Positions 52,658 to 62,587 of a DNA stretch of 64,000 nt are shown here, one piece after another. This stretch comes from Streptomyces sp. NRRL F-2664 (GTDB lineage Bacteria; Actinomycetota; Actinomycetes; Streptomycetales; Streptomycetaceae). How positions within the stretch are numbered: the first letter of the stretch is position 1; the number at the start of each line of letters is the position of its first letter. Under the pieces are notes generated by a model. It saw only the letters and a list, made by a program, of their open reading frames with translations, searched no databases and was not told where the DNA came from. Location: NCBI RefSeq assembly GCF_000719345.1, contig NZ_JOFX01000014.1, forward strand, positions 68,443-132,442, read 5' to 3'. The translations under genes and the position numbers were made by a program.

Positions 52658-53521
52658 TCAGCGGAGCTGGTCGACGTACCGGTCCGTCCCCGGCACCGTC
52701 GGGATGAACGGTGCGACGAGCTCCACCCGCCCCCGGCCCGCCTCCGCGACCTCCGTGTCGAGCCCCCGGAAGTGGTCCCAGCAGGTCCGCGGGTCCTCCT
52801 CCAGGAACCACAGCAGGGTGAGGCGCGTGTCCACCCCCTCCACCTGCTTGACGTAGGTCATCCGGTCGCCGGGCAGCGGCGTCGGCCGGAAGACCGTGAC
52901 CATCGCCGCCGGGGAGCCGTGGAGCCGCTTCGGCAGGGCGCGTGAGCGCAGCCACTCCAGCAACTCGGCCCGCTGCTCGGGGCCGTCGGCGTCGACGACG
53001 GCCACGACCAGTCCGGCGTAGGGGTGGTCGAGCGCGTGGTGGTCCCGCGGGCCGGCGGCGCCGTCGCGGTAGACGGTCGCCACGTGGTCCTGGAACGCCG
53101 TGAAGACGTGGGTCCGTTCCTGGTGGACACGGCCGTCGCGGTTCAGCCGCCTGTTGATGGCGACGGTCCACTTCATGTGCTCGTCGTAGCGGCCCTCCGT
53201 GACCCAGTACGTCGAGAGGTAGCAGCCGGCGGTGACAGGCTGGGCGACGGCCGACTTCTCCGGGTAGCGCAGCTCCTGGAGCTCGCGGGTGGCCACCCAG
53301 CGGCGGCCCGCGTACATCCAGGGCATGGCCATGGCGCCCGCGTAGTAGTGGTCGTCCTCGTACCAGCGGTTGTACGCGTACTCGTGGCCCGGGTGCGGCT
53401 CCACCATGGTGATCAGCGCATGGCCGGGGCGGACGCCGTAGGGGCCGACCGCCGCCAGCGCGGCGTAGTCGTCGACGCGGGTGCCGGCGTCCTGTCGGGG
53501 TTCCTGCTCTCCTGTCGTCAT
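52658..53521 (-). CDS. Protein of unknown function, possible dimeric alpha-beta-barrel fold
   Basis: 287 residues from ATG 53521. I do not recognise the family with certainty. It is soluble, without signal peptide or membrane helix. The part after residue 35 (ALITMVEPHPGHEYAYNRWYEDDHYYAG) reads like EthD-type dimeric alpha/beta-barrel proteins, which often have the N-x-W-Y-x-D-D-H pattern. A second such domain could lie in the C-terminal half (LLWFLEEDP, WDHFRGLD). It is divergent from an aminotransferase gene, with 91 bases between, and convergent with the DUF397 gene. No function is assigned. Confidence 0.75.
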   Translation of the reverse strand: MTTGEQEPRQDAGTRVDDYAALAAVGPYGVRPGHALITMVEPHPGHEYAYNRWYEDDHYYAGAMAMPWMYAGRRWVATRELQELRYPEKSAVAQPVTAGCYLSTYWVTEGRYDEHMKWTVAINRRLNRDGRVHQERTHVFTAFQDHVATVYRDGAAGPRDHHALDHPYAGLVVAVVDADGPEQRAELLEWLRSRALPKRLHGSPAAMVTVFRPTPLPGDRMTYVKQVEGVDTRLTLLWFLEEDPRTCWDHFRGLDTEVAEAGRGRVELVAPFIPTVPGTDRYVDQLR

Positions 53522-53612
53522 GGGACCGGTCTAACTGATGCAACGTCAGATGTGGAGGGGGCGGGGCGAGTCGGCGGTCGGAGGAATGCGCCGTCCACCC
53601 TTCGATATATGC

Positions 53613-54926
53613 ATGTCGCCTACACCCTTCCTCTGGCTACGATGCGCGCACCCGTCTCCCGGAGGAGCCCCCGCGCCCGCTGCCGCCCACGTGCCCACCG
53701 CCACCGCCCCTGCCGGCCCGGCCGCCCCGCCGGCGTTCGCCGCCCGCGCCACCGCCGTGGAGGGTTCCCCCGTTCGCGAGATCCTCGCGCTGACCCAGCG
53801 CCCCGGGGTGATCTCCTTCGCCGGCGGCCTGCCCGCGCCCGAGCTCTTCGACGCCGACGGCCTGCACGCCGCGTACGAAGCCGCCTTCGCGCTGTCGGCA
53901 CGCCGCGCCCTGCAGTACTCGACCACCGAGGGCGCGCCGGAGCTGCGCGCCGCGATCGCGGCGCGGGCGACGGCGCGCGGGCTGCCGACCGGCCCGGAGG
54001 GCGTGCTCGTCACCTCCGGCTCGCAGCAGGCCCTCACCCTCGTCGCCGCGACCCTGATCGAGCCGGGCGACGTGGTGCTCGTCGAGAATCCCACCTACCT
54101 CGCCGCGCTCCAGTGCTTCCGGCTGGCCGGCGCGCGGGTGGTGCCCGTGCCCTGCGACGGGGAGGGCCTGCTGCCGGACGCACTGGCGGACCTCGTCGCG
54201 CGGGAGCGGCCGAAGCTGCTGTACACCATCCCCACCTTCCAGAACCCGACCGGCCGCACGCTGCCCGCAGAGCGCCGGGCGGCGGTCGCGCGGGTCGCGG
54301 CCCGGCTCGGCCTGTGGCTGGTGGAGGACGACCCGTACGGCGACCTCCGCTACGAGGGCCACGACGTGCCGTGGCTGGCGGCGCACCCGGGCGCGGAGGA
54401 CCGTACGGCCCTGCTCGGCAGCTTCTCGAAGATCATGGCGCCCGGGCTGCGACTGGGCTGGCTCCGGGCGCCCGCGGCGCTGCAGCGGGCGGCGGTGGTC
54501 GCGAAGCAGGCGGCGGACCTGCACACCTCGACGGTGGACCAGCTGGCCGCGGCGCACTACCTGGCGACGGTGGACCTGGACGCCCACATCACCGCCGTGC
54601 GCGCCGCGTACCGGGAGCGGCGCGACGCCCTGCAGGCAGCCTTGAGCTCGACCCTGCCGGCGGACTGCGAGTGGAACCGTCCGGAGGGCGGGATGTTCGT
54701 GTGGGCGAGGCTCCCGCAGGGTCACGACGCGACGGCCCTGCTGCGGACGGCCGTGGCGCACGACGTCGCCTTCGTGCCGGGAGCCCCCTTCCACACGGGC
54801 ACCCCGGACCCCCGCACGCTGCGCCTGTCCTTCACGACGCACGGCCCGAAGGAGATCGCCGAGGGCGTCGGGCGCCTCGGCGCTGCGCTGGCGGAGTACG
54901 GCGGCGGCGGTGGGGCGCGGGGGTGA
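53613..54926 (+). CDS. PLP-dependent aminotransferase (class I/II, MocR-catalytic-domain type)
   Basis: About 437 residues from ATG 53613. The fold type I landmarks are present: SFAGGLPAPELF near the start, SGSQQAL, NPTGR (substrate-side arginine loop), EDDPYGDLRYEG and SFSKIMAPGLRLGW with the PLP lysine. No DNA-binding domain, unlike MocR regulators. Similar enzymes act on 2-aminoadipate, aromatic or branched-chain amino acids. The start is unsure: a TACGAT box at 53638-53643 could be a -10 element inside the assumed N-terminus, and GTG 53691 would then be the start; the first conserved residues begin near codon 45. Confidence 0.88.
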   Translation: MSPTPFLWLRCAHPSPGGAPAPAAAHVPTATAPAGPAAPPAFAARATAVEGSPVREILALTQRPGVISFAGGLPAPELFDADGLHAAYEAAFALSARRALQYSTTEGAPELRAAIAARATARGLPTGPEGVLVTSGSQQALTLVAATLIEPGDVVLVENPTYLAALQCFRLAGARVVPVPCDGEGLLPDALADLVARERPKLLYTIPTFQNPTGRTLPAERRAAVARVAARLGLWLVEDDPYGDLRYEGHDVPWLAAHPGAEDRTALLGSFSKIMAPGLRLGWLRAPAALQRAAVVAKQAADLHTSTVDQLAAAHYLATVDLDAHITAVRAAYRERRDALQAALSSTLPADCEWNRPEGGMFVWARLPQGHDATALLRTAVAHDVAFVPGAPFHTGTPDPRTLRLSFTTHGPKEIAEGVGRLGAALAEYGGGGGARG

Positions 54927-54953
54927 CGGCGGTGGGGCGCGGGGTGACGGCGG

Positions 54954-55559
54954 TCAGTGCTTGAGCCCGACCTTGAGCAGCACGATGAGCAGTCCGAGGA
55001 GCAGGTTGACCGCGGCCGCGACGGCCATCATGCGGCGGGAGGCGCCGGCCCGGTGGGCGGCCACGGTCGCCCAGCCGACCTGGCCGGCCAGGGCGACGAG
55101 GAGCGCCAGCCACACGATGCCCTGGGGGCCGAGACCGAACAGCGGGCTGACGGCCGCGGCGAGCGCGGGGGGCACGGCCGCCTCGATGATCGGCCGCTCC
55201 TCCCGGGAGGTGCGGCGGATCACCGGCCAGCTGAGTCGGCCCACCATGCGGGCGCCGAAGAGGCGCGCGAAGACGTGCGCGGCCCAGAACACCACGCCCG
55301 TGCCCAGGAGCAGCGCGATGAGCTGCAGTCGCGGGAAGGAGCCGAGCGCTCCGGCACCGACGACGACGGAGGCGGCGAGCAGGGAGCCGTAGACCGCGCC
55401 GGTGTAGTCGCCGCGGGCGTGCCCGCCGTCCTCCTCCGCTTCCTGCCCGGGAAGGCCCGCCCGGCGCTGCCCCGGAGCCGCCCCGGGCACCGTACGGGGC
55501 GGAATGCCCGGGCCTCCCTCGCCCGCCGGGGCCTCCTCCGGGCCGCCCGCCGCGGCCAC
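54954..55559 (-). CDS. Membrane protein of unknown function
   Basis: 201 residues from GTG 55559, which overlaps the stop of the amphi-Trp gene by one base (TAGTG), so the two are co-translated. The first 55 residues are proline-, glycine- and glutamate-rich; then about four hydrophobic helices (AVYGSLLAASVVVGAG, LIALLLGTGVVFWAAHVFA, IVWLALLVALAGQV, AVNLLLGLLIVLLKVG). I do not recognise the family. An ATG further upstream (55592) would overlap the previous gene more and add a non-conserved stretch. Confidence 0.7.
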   Translation of the reverse strand: MAAAGGPEEAPAGEGGPGIPPRTVPGAAPGQRRAGLPGQEAEEDGGHARGDYTGAVYGSLLAASVVVGAGALGSFPRLQLIALLLGTGVVFWAAHVFARLFGARMVGRLSWPVIRRTSREERPIIEAAVPPALAAAVSPLFGLGPQGIVWLALLVALAGQVGWATVAAHRAGASRRMMAVAAAVNLLLGLLIVLLKVGLKH

Positions 55560-55804
55560 TAGGACGCGGCTCCGGGCCGTGCGGTGGGCCACTTGAGCTC
55601 GATCTCCATCTCGATCTCCCCGTCGCCGACCTCGACCTCGATCTCGGTGCGGAGTTCGTCGGGGACGCGCAGGCTCATCGTGCCGGGGCCGAGTTCCAGT
55701 TCGGCGTTGCCGCCGTGCCGGAGCGCCTCCGCGAGCGCGGCGAGCTGATCGGCGGCCTCCAGGCGGGAGAGAGAGCTCTTCTGCTCGAACTTGAGGTCCT
55801 TCAC
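55559..55804 (-). CDS. Amphi-Trp domain protein
   Basis: 81 residues. The pattern of a helical start (SRLEAADQLAALAEALRHGG) and a strongly amphipathic acidic beta segment (IEVEVGDGEIEMEIELKW) ending in tryptophan fits the amphi-Trp family. Function unknown. It is the first gene of a two-gene unit with the membrane protein. Confidence 0.8.
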   Translation of the reverse strand: MKDLKFEQKSSLSRLEAADQLAALAEALRHGGNAELELGPGTMSLRVPDELRTEIEVEVGDGEIEMEIELKWPTARPGAAS

Positions 55805-55939
55805 GGCTGTCTCCTATCCGCCACGACCAGCGGGAACAGCGGGCTCACCCGGGTAAGGCTCATTGTGCCGCCGGGCAGCGGCCCGGGCATCCCGGGGACC
55901 CGCCCGCGTCAGCGCTCCCGCGTCAGCGCGCCACCGGTG

Positions 55940-57271
55940 TCAGCGCGGCCGCGGCCGGTCGAAGGCCAGGGCCAGGACGTCGCGCCACTGCATCGGCGGA
56001 GCGGCCGCCGGAGCGCCGGGGCGTTCCCTCGGCACCCGTACACGCAGTGCGCCGGGGCGGACGGAACAGGTGACGGGGGTCGGCAGGGACAGGGCCTCCC
56101 CGTCGACGGCGACCGGGATGCTCTGCGCCTGCGCCCCGACGACGACCTGCCGGGAGGTCAGGACGTGCAGGCCGGCGGCCCGTGCGCCGCGCAGCGCCAC
56201 CTCCGCCGCCTGGGCGGCGTTGTTCACCCGGATCCCGACGACACCGAGCACGCCGAGGTCGAGGCGGGAGCGGCGGGCGCCCACCGCCATCGGCTCCGGG
56301 GACGAGTAGGGGTTGTTGCTGATCAGCAGTGCCTGCTGGGCCTCCAGGCGCATCCCGTCGGCCTGCGCCTCCAGGGCGCGGCCGGCGTACCCGAGCAGCA
56401 GGTCGGGCAGGGCGTTCAGTGCCGAGTCGGCCTTGGCATCGCGGTACTCCGGGAGTTGGACGACCTCCGCGTAGACGCCGAAGGAGGCCGTGTTCACGAA
56501 GGCCCGGCCCCCGACGAGGCCCAGGTCGACCCTGAGCTCCTCCCCGTCGGCCAGCGCGTCCAGGCAGCGCGCCGGGTCCTCGCGGTCCAGGCCGAGGTCC
56601 ATGGCGAAGTGGTTGCGGGTCCCGGCGGAGACCACGAGGAACGGCACATCGTGCTCGGCCGCCACCTCGGCCACCCGGGCCTGGGTGCCGTCGCCGCCGG
56701 CCACCCCGAGCAGGTCGGCGCCCTCGGCCACGGCCCGGCGGGCGAGGGCGGCGACGTCGGTGACGACGTCCGGGTCCAGGAGCACCACGCGGGCGCCGAG
56801 CGCCTCGGCCTTCTCGACCAGGCCGAACCGGGCCACCTTCCCGCCCCCGGACTTCGGATTCATGATCAGCACGGGCTGTCGGGGGCGGTCGGCGGCGACC
56901 GCGCGCATGCCGTCGGGTGGTCGCGCCGCGCGCAGCGCGGTCCGCGCGCACACCACGGCGGCCGCCCACACCGCGATGGCGGCGAGCGCGGTGGGCCACA
57001 GGTCGGCGCGGGCGTAGATGACGAGGATGGCCGCGGGTGCGGCCACGGCCAGCACGGCCCCGGCCAGCCGGACGGGCCCGCGGTGGGCGACCACCCACCA
57101 CGTCCCCATGGCGGTCAGCGCCGCCCCGACCACCCCGACCACGACCACGACCAGCCCGCCGCCCTCCCCGGCCGCCACCAGCACCACCACGGCGCCGAGC
57201 GCGCAGGCCAGAGCGAGCAGAGCGAACAGCCGGGCGCGCGGCGGCACGCCGACGGGCTGCGAGAACGACAT
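55940..57271 (-). CDS. Diacylglycerol kinase-like lipid kinase with N-terminal membrane domain
   Basis: 443 residues from ATG 57271. The N-terminus has four hydrophobic helices (about 12-110). The C-terminal domain starts with LIMNPKSGGGK (about 145), then GVAGGDGTQ (about 208), the conserved nucleotide-binding GGDGT of the DAGK/sphingosine kinase/YegS fold, GTRNHFA (about 235) and a C-terminal VDGE motif. Expected to phosphorylate a lipid such as diacylglycerol at the membrane. Single gene; the promoter would be in the 342-bp gap upstream. Confidence 0.88.
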   Translation of the reverse strand: MSFSQPVGVPPRARLFALLALACALGAVVVLVAAGEGGGLVVVVVGVVGAALTAMGTWWVVAHRGPVRLAGAVLAVAAPAAILVIYARADLWPTALAAIAVWAAAVVCARTALRAARPPDGMRAVAADRPRQPVLIMNPKSGGGKVARFGLVEKAEALGARVVLLDPDVVTDVAALARRAVAEGADLLGVAGGDGTQARVAEVAAEHDVPFLVVSAGTRNHFAMDLGLDREDPARCLDALADGEELRVDLGLVGGRAFVNTASFGVYAEVVQLPEYRDAKADSALNALPDLLLGYAGRALEAQADGMRLEAQQALLISNNPYSSPEPMAVGARRSRLDLGVLGVVGIRVNNAAQAAEVALRGARAAGLHVLTSRQVVVGAQAQSIPVAVDGEALSLPTPVTCSVRPGALRVRVPRERPGAPAAAPPMQWRDVLALAFDRPRPR

Positions 57272-57613
57272 GGGCCTCACGTCCTCCCGACCGGCTCCCC
57301 CGGCGGGGAACCGTCCCGCCGGGAAGCGTCCCCTCCGATCATCCCCCGATCCCCCGCCCCCGGCCCCCCGGGGGCGGGGGCGCCGGACGCGGCGTTCCGC
57401 GCCCTGGCCGTGCCGCCGTGGATCCGATCCCTCCGGCGCCGGCGGATGCCTGCCCGTGGCCCGCGGCTGCGGCGCGACCCGATCTCCTGCGCGGACCGGG
57501 AACGACCGCCCCGGGCCGCTGACGAAACCGCCGCTCGCCCCTTCCCTCCCGAGCCGGCGGACCCTAGCCTGACGGGTCGTCAGATATGCTCGCGTCCGCC
57601 CTGGAGGTACGCC
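57272..57613. other. Intergenic region between divergent DAGK and SDR genes
   Basis: 342 bases. The left 250 bases are very rich in C and G (GCC CCC CGG runs) with no likely gene. The right end has a palindromic operator and a -10 box for the SDR gene, given separately. Confidence 0.7.
57569..57590 (+). promoter_or_regulatory. Palindromic operator and -10 box of the SDR gene
   Basis: CTGACG-GGT-CGTCAG (57569-57583) is a perfect 6+6 palindrome with a 3-base spacer, one base before a TATGCT box (57585-57590). The palindrome covers the -35 to -10 spacer, where a TetR-type repressor would block RNA polymerase. The start codon is 24 bases past the -10 box. The regulator is not in the window. Confidence 0.6.
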
Positions 57614-58396
57614 GTGCTGTTGCGAGGGAAGACCGTCATCGTCTCCGGCGTCGGGGCCGGGCTCGGGCACCAGGTGGCCGCCGCCGTCGTGCGCGACGGC
57701 GGGAACGCCGTGCTCGGCGCACGGACCGCGGCGAACCTCGCCAAGTCCGCCGCCGAGATCGACCCCGACGGCACCCGCACCGCCCACCGCCCGACCGACA
57801 TCGCCGACGAGGCCCAGTGCGAGGCCCTCGCAGCCCTGGCCGTCGAGCGGTTCGGGGGCGTCGACGCCGTCGTGCACGTCGCTGCCCTGGACTCGTACTT
57901 CGGCGGCCTGGAGGACGCCGACTTCGGCACCTGGCAGCAGATCCTCGACGTCAACCTGCTGGGCACCCTGCGCATGACCCGCGCCTGCCTGCCCGCCCTG
58001 AGGGAGCGGGGCGGATCCGTGGTCATCATCGGGACGCAGTCCGCCGTCGCCGCGCCCAACGAGGTGCAGCAGGCGGCGTACGCGGCCTCCAAGGGGGCGT
58101 TGACCTCCGCGATGTACTCCATGGCCCGCGAGCTCGGCCCGCACCGGATCCGCGTCAACACCGTCCTGCCGGGCTGGATGTGGGGCCCGCCCGTGCAGGC
58201 CTTCGTCACCTTCACCGCCCACACCGAGGGCGTTCCCGAGGCCGACGTGCACGCCCGGCTCACGCAGCGCATGGCGCTGCCCGATCTCGCCACCGACGGG
58301 GACGTCGCCGACGCCGCCGTCTTCCTCGCCTCCGACCGCGCGCGGGCGATTACCGGCCAATCGCTGCTGGTCAACGCCGGTGAGCTGATGCGATGA
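57614..58396 (+). CDS. Short-chain dehydrogenase/reductase
   Basis: 260 residues from GTG 57614 (GGAGG 6 bases upstream). Cofactor motif SGVGAGLG (about 10-17), NVLL-type NAG replaced by VHVAALDS, catalytic serine in [15 protein letters not shown] (Y-x3-K, about 156), and end [13 protein letters not shown] classical SDR with an oxidised or reduced alcohol substrate that cannot be told. Controlled by a likely palindromic operator just upstream. Single gene; the next gene has its own promoter. Confidence 0.9.
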   Translation: MLLRGKTVIVSGVGAGLGHQVAAAVVRDGGNAVLGARTAANLAKSAAEIDPDGTRTAHRPTDIADEAQCEALAALAVERFGGVDAVVHVAALDSYFGGLEDADFGTWQQILDVNLLGTLRMTRACLPALRERGGSVVIIGTQSAVAAPNEVQQAAYAASKGALTSAMYSMARELGPHRIRVNTVLPGWMWGPPVQAFVTFTAHTEGVPEADVHARLTQRMALPDLATDGDVADAAVFLASDRARAITGQSLLVNAGELMR

Positions 58397-58424
58397 CGGG
58401 CTCCACCGCCGCAACGCCGGATCG

Positions 58425-58430
58425 TATGCT
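58425..58430 (+). promoter_or_regulatory. -10 box giving a leaderless FO synthase mRNA
   Basis: TATGCT ends 6 bases before the ATG at 58437. Transcription starting at the usual distance would begin at or next to the A of the start codon, and no Shine-Dalgarno sequence is seen, so the mRNA should be leaderless. No clear -35 box. Confidence 0.55.
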
Positions 58431-58436
58431 CACCAC

Positions 58437-61028
58437 ATGACCACTCCGAGTGACGCTCCGACCGAAAACGCGATGCGCCGCGCGCTGCGCCGGGCCCGAG
58501 ACGGCGTGGCGCTCGACGCGGCCGAGGCGGCCGTGCTCCTGCGGGCGCGGGGCGAGTCCCTGCGGGACCTCGCCGCCTCCGCCGCCCGCGTCCGGGATGC
58601 CGGGCTCGCCGCCGCCGGCCGGCCCGGTGTCATCACGTACTCGCGCAAGGTCTTCATCCCCCTCACCCGTCTGTGCCGCGACAAGTGCCACTACTGCACC
58701 TTCGTCACCGTCCCCGGCAAGCTCCGCCGGGCGGGGCACGGGATGTACCTGTCCCCCGACGAGGTCCTCGACATCGCCCGCCGGGGTGCGGCGATGGGCT
58801 GCAAGGAGGCCCTCTTCACCCTCGGCGACCGCCCCGAGGACCGCTGGCCCGAGGCCCGCGAGTGGCTCGACGCCCACGGCTACGACGACACCCTCGCCTA
58901 CGTCCGCGCCATGGCGATCCGGGTCCTGGAGGAGACGGGGCTCCTCCCGCACCTCAACCCCGGTGTCATGTCGTGGTCGGAGCTGCAGCGCCTCAAGCCC
59001 GTCGCCCCCTCCATGGGGATGATGCTGGAGACCACCGCCACCCGCCTGTGGTCCGAGCCCGGCGGCCCCCACCACGGCTCCCCCGACAAGGAACCGGCCG
59101 TACGGCTGCGCGTGCTGGAGGACGCGGGCCGCTCCAACGTCCCCTTCACCACCGGCGTCCTGATCGGCATCGGGGAGACGTACGAGGAGCGCGCCGAGGC
59201 CTTCTTCGAGCTGCGCCGCATCCAGCGCAGCTACCACGGCATCCAGGAGGTCATCGTCCAGAACTTCCGCGCCAAGCCGGACACCGCCATGCGCGGCATG
59301 CCGGACGCGGAACTGGAGGAGCTGGCCGCGGCCGTCGCCGTCGCCCGCCACATCCTGGGCCCGAGCGCCCGCATCCAGGCCCCGCCGAACCTGGTGGACG
59401 CCGAGTACGCCCTGCTCATCGGCGCGGGCATCGACGACTGGGGCGGCGTCTCCCCGCTGACCCCCGACCACGTCAACCCCGAACGGCCCTGGCCGCACAT
59501 CGAGGAGCTGGCCGCGCGGACCGCGGCCGCCGGCTTCGAGCTGCGCGAACGGCTCACCGTCTATCCGGAGTTCCTCCAGCGCGGCGAACCCTGGCTCGAT
59601 CCGCGGCTGCTGCCGCACGTACGGGCGCTGGCCGACGCGGAGACGGGGCTGGCCGACGAGGGCGCCGTCGTCGAGGGCCGGCCCTGGCAGGAGCCCGACG
59701 AGGGCTTCACCGCGTACGGGCGCACCGGCACCGGCCGTACGGACCTGCACACCTCCATCGACACCGAGGGCCGCACCGCCGACCGCCGCGCGGACTTCGA
59801 CCACGTCTACGGCGACTGGGAGGCCCTGCGCGAGGCCGCCGCCCCCGGCATGGTGGCGGAACGCATCGACACCGACGTACGGGCCGCCCTCGCGCAGGCC
59901 GCCGACGACCCGGAGAAGCTGACCGACGACCAGGCCCTGGCCCTGCTGCACGCGGACGGGCCGGCCCTCGACGCCCTGTGCCGGATCGCGGACGACCTGC
60001 GCAGGTCCGTCGTCGGTGACGACGTCACCTACATCGTCACGCGGAACATCAACTTCACCAACGTCTGCTACACCGGCTGCCGTTTCTGCGCCTTCGCGCA
60101 GCGCCGCACGGACGCGGACGCCTACACCCTCTCGCTCGACCAGGTCGCCGACCGGGCCGCGCAGGCCTGGGACGTCGGCGCGGTCGAGGTGTGCATGCAG
60201 GGCGGCATCCACCCCGACCTGCCGGGAACGGCGTACTTCGACATCGCGCGGGCGGTCAAGCAGCGGGTGCCCGGCATGCACGTGCACGCCTTCTCGCCGA
60301 TGGAGGTCGTCAACGGCGCGACGCGCACGGGCATGTCGGTGCGGGACTGGCTGACGGCGGCCAAGGAGGCCGGCCTGGACTCGATCCCGGGAACGGCCGC
60401 GGAGATCCTGGACGACGAGGTGCGCTGGGTCCTGACCAAGGGCAAGCTGCCGACGGCGGACTGGATCGACGTGATCACCACGGCGCACGAGCTGGGCATC
60501 CGCTCCTCGTCCACGATGATGTACGGGCACGTGGACCAGCCCCGGCACTGGCTCGGCCACTTCCGCACGCTCGCCCGCATCCAACAGGAGACCGGCGGCT
60601 TCACCGAGTTCGTGACGCTCCCCTTCATCCACACCAACGCCCCCGTGTACCTGGCGGGCATCGCCAGGCCCGGCCCGACGGTCAGGGACAACCGTGCGGT
60701 GACGGCGATGGCCCGGATCCTGCTGCACCCGCACATCCCCAACATCCAGACGAGCTGGGTGAAGCTGGGGGCCGAGGGTGCGGCGCAGATGCTGCGCTCC
60801 GGGGCGAACGACCTCGGCGGGACGCTGATGGAGGAAACCATCTCGCGCATGGCCGGGTCGAGTTACGGCTCGTACAAGTCGGTGCGGGACCTGGTGGCGG
60901 TCGCGGAGGCGGCGGGCCGTCCCGCGAAGCCCCGCACGACGCTGTACGGCGAGGTCCCGCAGGAGCGGCAGCAGGCGGCCCGCGCCTCGGACGGACACCT
61001 GCCGGAGCTGCTGCCCGTACTGGACTGA
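58437..61028 (+). CDS. fbiC: FO synthase, fused CofG-CofH (FbiC)
   Basis: 863 residues with two radical SAM halves. The CofG half has CRDKCHYC (C-x3-C-x2-C, about residues 80-87); the CofH half has CYTGCRFC (about 543-550). The enzyme joins tyrosine to the 5-amino-6-ribitylamino-uracil intermediate to make FO, the deazaflavin core of coenzyme F420. Other marks: [37 protein letters not shown]. The fused form is normal for Actinobacteria. Likely leaderless. An F420-type oxidoreductase is encoded 1.6 kb downstream. Confidence 0.97.
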   Translation: MTTPSDAPTENAMRRALRRARDGVALDAAEAAVLLRARGESLRDLAASAARVRDAGLAAAGRPGVITYSRKVFIPLTRLCRDKCHYCTFVTVPGKLRRAGHGMYLSPDEVLDIARRGAAMGCKEALFTLGDRPEDRWPEAREWLDAHGYDDTLAYVRAMAIRVLEETGLLPHLNPGVMSWSELQRLKPVAPSMGMMLETTATRLWSEPGGPHHGSPDKEPAVRLRVLEDAGRSNVPFTTGVLIGIGETYEERAEAFFELRRIQRSYHGIQEVIVQNFRAKPDTAMRGMPDAELEELAAAVAVARHILGPSARIQAPPNLVDAEYALLIGAGIDDWGGVSPLTPDHVNPERPWPHIEELAARTAAAGFELRERLTVYPEFLQRGEPWLDPRLLPHVRALADAETGLADEGAVVEGRPWQEPDEGFTAYGRTGTGRTDLHTSIDTEGRTADRRADFDHVYGDWEALREAAAPGMVAERIDTDVRAALAQAADDPEKLTDDQALALLHADGPALDALCRIADDLRRSVVGDDVTYIVTRNINFTNVCYTGCRFCAFAQRRTDADAYTLSLDQVADRAAQAWDVGAVEVCMQGGIHPDLPGTAYFDIARAVKQRVPGMHVHAFSPMEVVNGATRTGMSVRDWLTAAKEAGLDSIPGTAAEILDDEVRWVLTKGKLPTADWIDVITTAHELGIRSSSTMMYGHVDQPRHWLGHFRTLARIQQETGGFTEFVTLPFIHTNAPVYLAGIARPGPTVRDNRAVTAMARILLHPHIPNIQTSWVKLGAEGAAQMLRSGANDLGGTLMEETISRMAGSSYGSYKSVRDLVAVAEAAGRPAKPRTTLYGEVPQERQQAARASDGHLPELLPVLD

Positions 61029-61191
61029 GCGGGGCGGACGGGAGCCGGCCCTCGGGCCACCGGCAGGCGGCGGCCGGAACTGTTCGCTCGCCGGACTGCT
61101 TACGGACCCGATCGAACCTGTTCACTACAGTGCGCATTTCGTATGCTCGGCGGCCACGGGGAGACGACGGCCATCGGCCCGGGGGGACGAC

Positions 61192-62484
61192 GTGATCGGT
61201 ACGAACGACGGCACGACCGGCAGCGCCCGCGCGACAGCCCCGCCGGACCCGGCCTCCTCCCCACCGGGCGCCGCCGGCACGGGCGAAGGGGGCGGGCCGC
61301 AGGCCGCCGCCGACCCCGCCGCGGGCAGGACGCTGGGGCGGGGGATCCTCACCGGTCTGTGGGGGCGCGCCGAGCAGCAGGACTTCCGCAGCCGGATCCG
61401 CGGCACCCTCCTCGGCGCGGCACTCGGCGACGCCCTCGGCGCGCCCCTGACCGGCCTCTCCCTGGACGCCATCCGAGAGACGTACGGCCCCGGCGGCCTG
61501 ACCGGCCCCCGCACCCCGGCCGGTCCCGCCGGGGCGGACGGCACGCGCGGGCGGGTCACCGCCGCCACCCAGCTCACCCTCTTCACCGTCGACGGGCTGA
61601 TACGGGCGCACGTCCGCCGGGACACCGGGGCCTGGCACCCGCCCACCGATGTCCACCGCGCGTACCGCCGCTGGGCGGCGACCCAGCACGACTGGGGTCC
61701 CGACGAACGCCGCGCGGACAACGGCTGGCTCGCGCAGCAGGAGTGGCTCTACGCCCGCCGCGACCCCGACCGCGCCTGTCTGACCGGCTTCGGCGACGAC
61801 GTCCTCGCCACCCTCGACCGCCCCAAGAACCCGTCCGCACGCGGCGCGGCCGCCGCCGCCCGCTCGGCCCCGTTCGGCCTGCTGGTCGGCTGGGATCCGG
61901 CGCTCGTCCTCCAGCTCACCGTCGAGTGCGCCGCGCAGAGCCACGGCCACCCCACCGCCCACCTCTCCGCCGGCGCCCTCGCCGTCCTGGTCCACGGCCT
62001 GACCCGCGGCGACTCCCTCGACGCCGCCGTCCAACGCACCCTGGGGCTGCTGGGCGCCCGTCCCGGCCACCAGCCGGTCACCGACGCCCTGCAGCGCGCC
62101 GTGTCGGCCGTCACCCAGGGTCCGCCCGGTCCCGACCGGGTCGAAGCGCTCCGGGCCGGCGAGGCCGGGGCCGAGCCGGACGCCTCGCACGCCCTCGCCG
62201 TCGCCGTCTACTGCGCCCTGGTCGCCGAGGACGTCGCCCACGGTCTGCGCCTCGCCGTGAACCACGGCGGCGACTCCGCCGCCGGCGGCACCCTCTGCGG
62301 GGCGCTGCTCGGCGCGCTGCACGGGGAGACCGCCCTGCCGCCCGCCTGGCTGGCCGAGCTCGAAGGCCGCGCCACCCTCCTGGAACTGTGCGACGACTTC
62401 GCCCTGGAGATGACCCAGGGCCCGACCCTCCACAGCGCCACCGCCTCCTCCCCCGGCTGGCTGGCCCGGTACCCCCGCGCCTGA
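61192..62484 (+). CDS. ADP-ribosylglycohydrolase-fold protein, probably inactive
   Basis: 430 residues from GTG 61192. N-terminal 65 residues are low complexity, then the fold begins with GTLLGAALGDALGAPLTG, the classical opening of the DraG/ARH family. The metal- and substrate-binding positions are changed: where relatives have T-D-D-T-Q before MTLFT there is TAATQLTLFT (about 122-131), and the C-terminal G-D-S-D-S-x-G is GDSAAGG (about 361-367). Family members remove ADP-ribose from proteins or small molecules using two metal ions; without these acids hydrolysis is unlikely, so binding or regulation is possible. TATGCT at 61142-61147 may be its -10 box. Confidence 0.82.
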   Translation: MIGTNDGTTGSARATAPPDPASSPPGAAGTGEGGGPQAAADPAAGRTLGRGILTGLWGRAEQQDFRSRIRGTLLGAALGDALGAPLTGLSLDAIRETYGPGGLTGPRTPAGPAGADGTRGRVTAATQLTLFTVDGLIRAHVRRDTGAWHPPTDVHRAYRRWAATQHDWGPDERRADNGWLAQQEWLYARRDPDRACLTGFGDDVLATLDRPKNPSARGAAAAARSAPFGLLVGWDPALVLQLTVECAAQSHGHPTAHLSAGALAVLVHGLTRGDSLDAAVQRTLGLLGARPGHQPVTDALQRAVSAVTQGPPGPDRVEALRAGEAGAEPDASHALAVAVYCALVAEDVAHGLRLAVNHGGDSAAGGTLCGALLGALHGETALPPAWLAELEGRATLLELCDDFALEMTQGPTLHSATASSPGWLARYPRA

Positions 62485-62587
62485 CGGGCCCGCAACCCAC
62501 CGAGCCACCTGACGCACCCTCAACAATGCGGGCGGCAGACCGTACCGTGGCGTTCCCACGTCCCGGCAGCCGGAGGTGCCAGCACCC

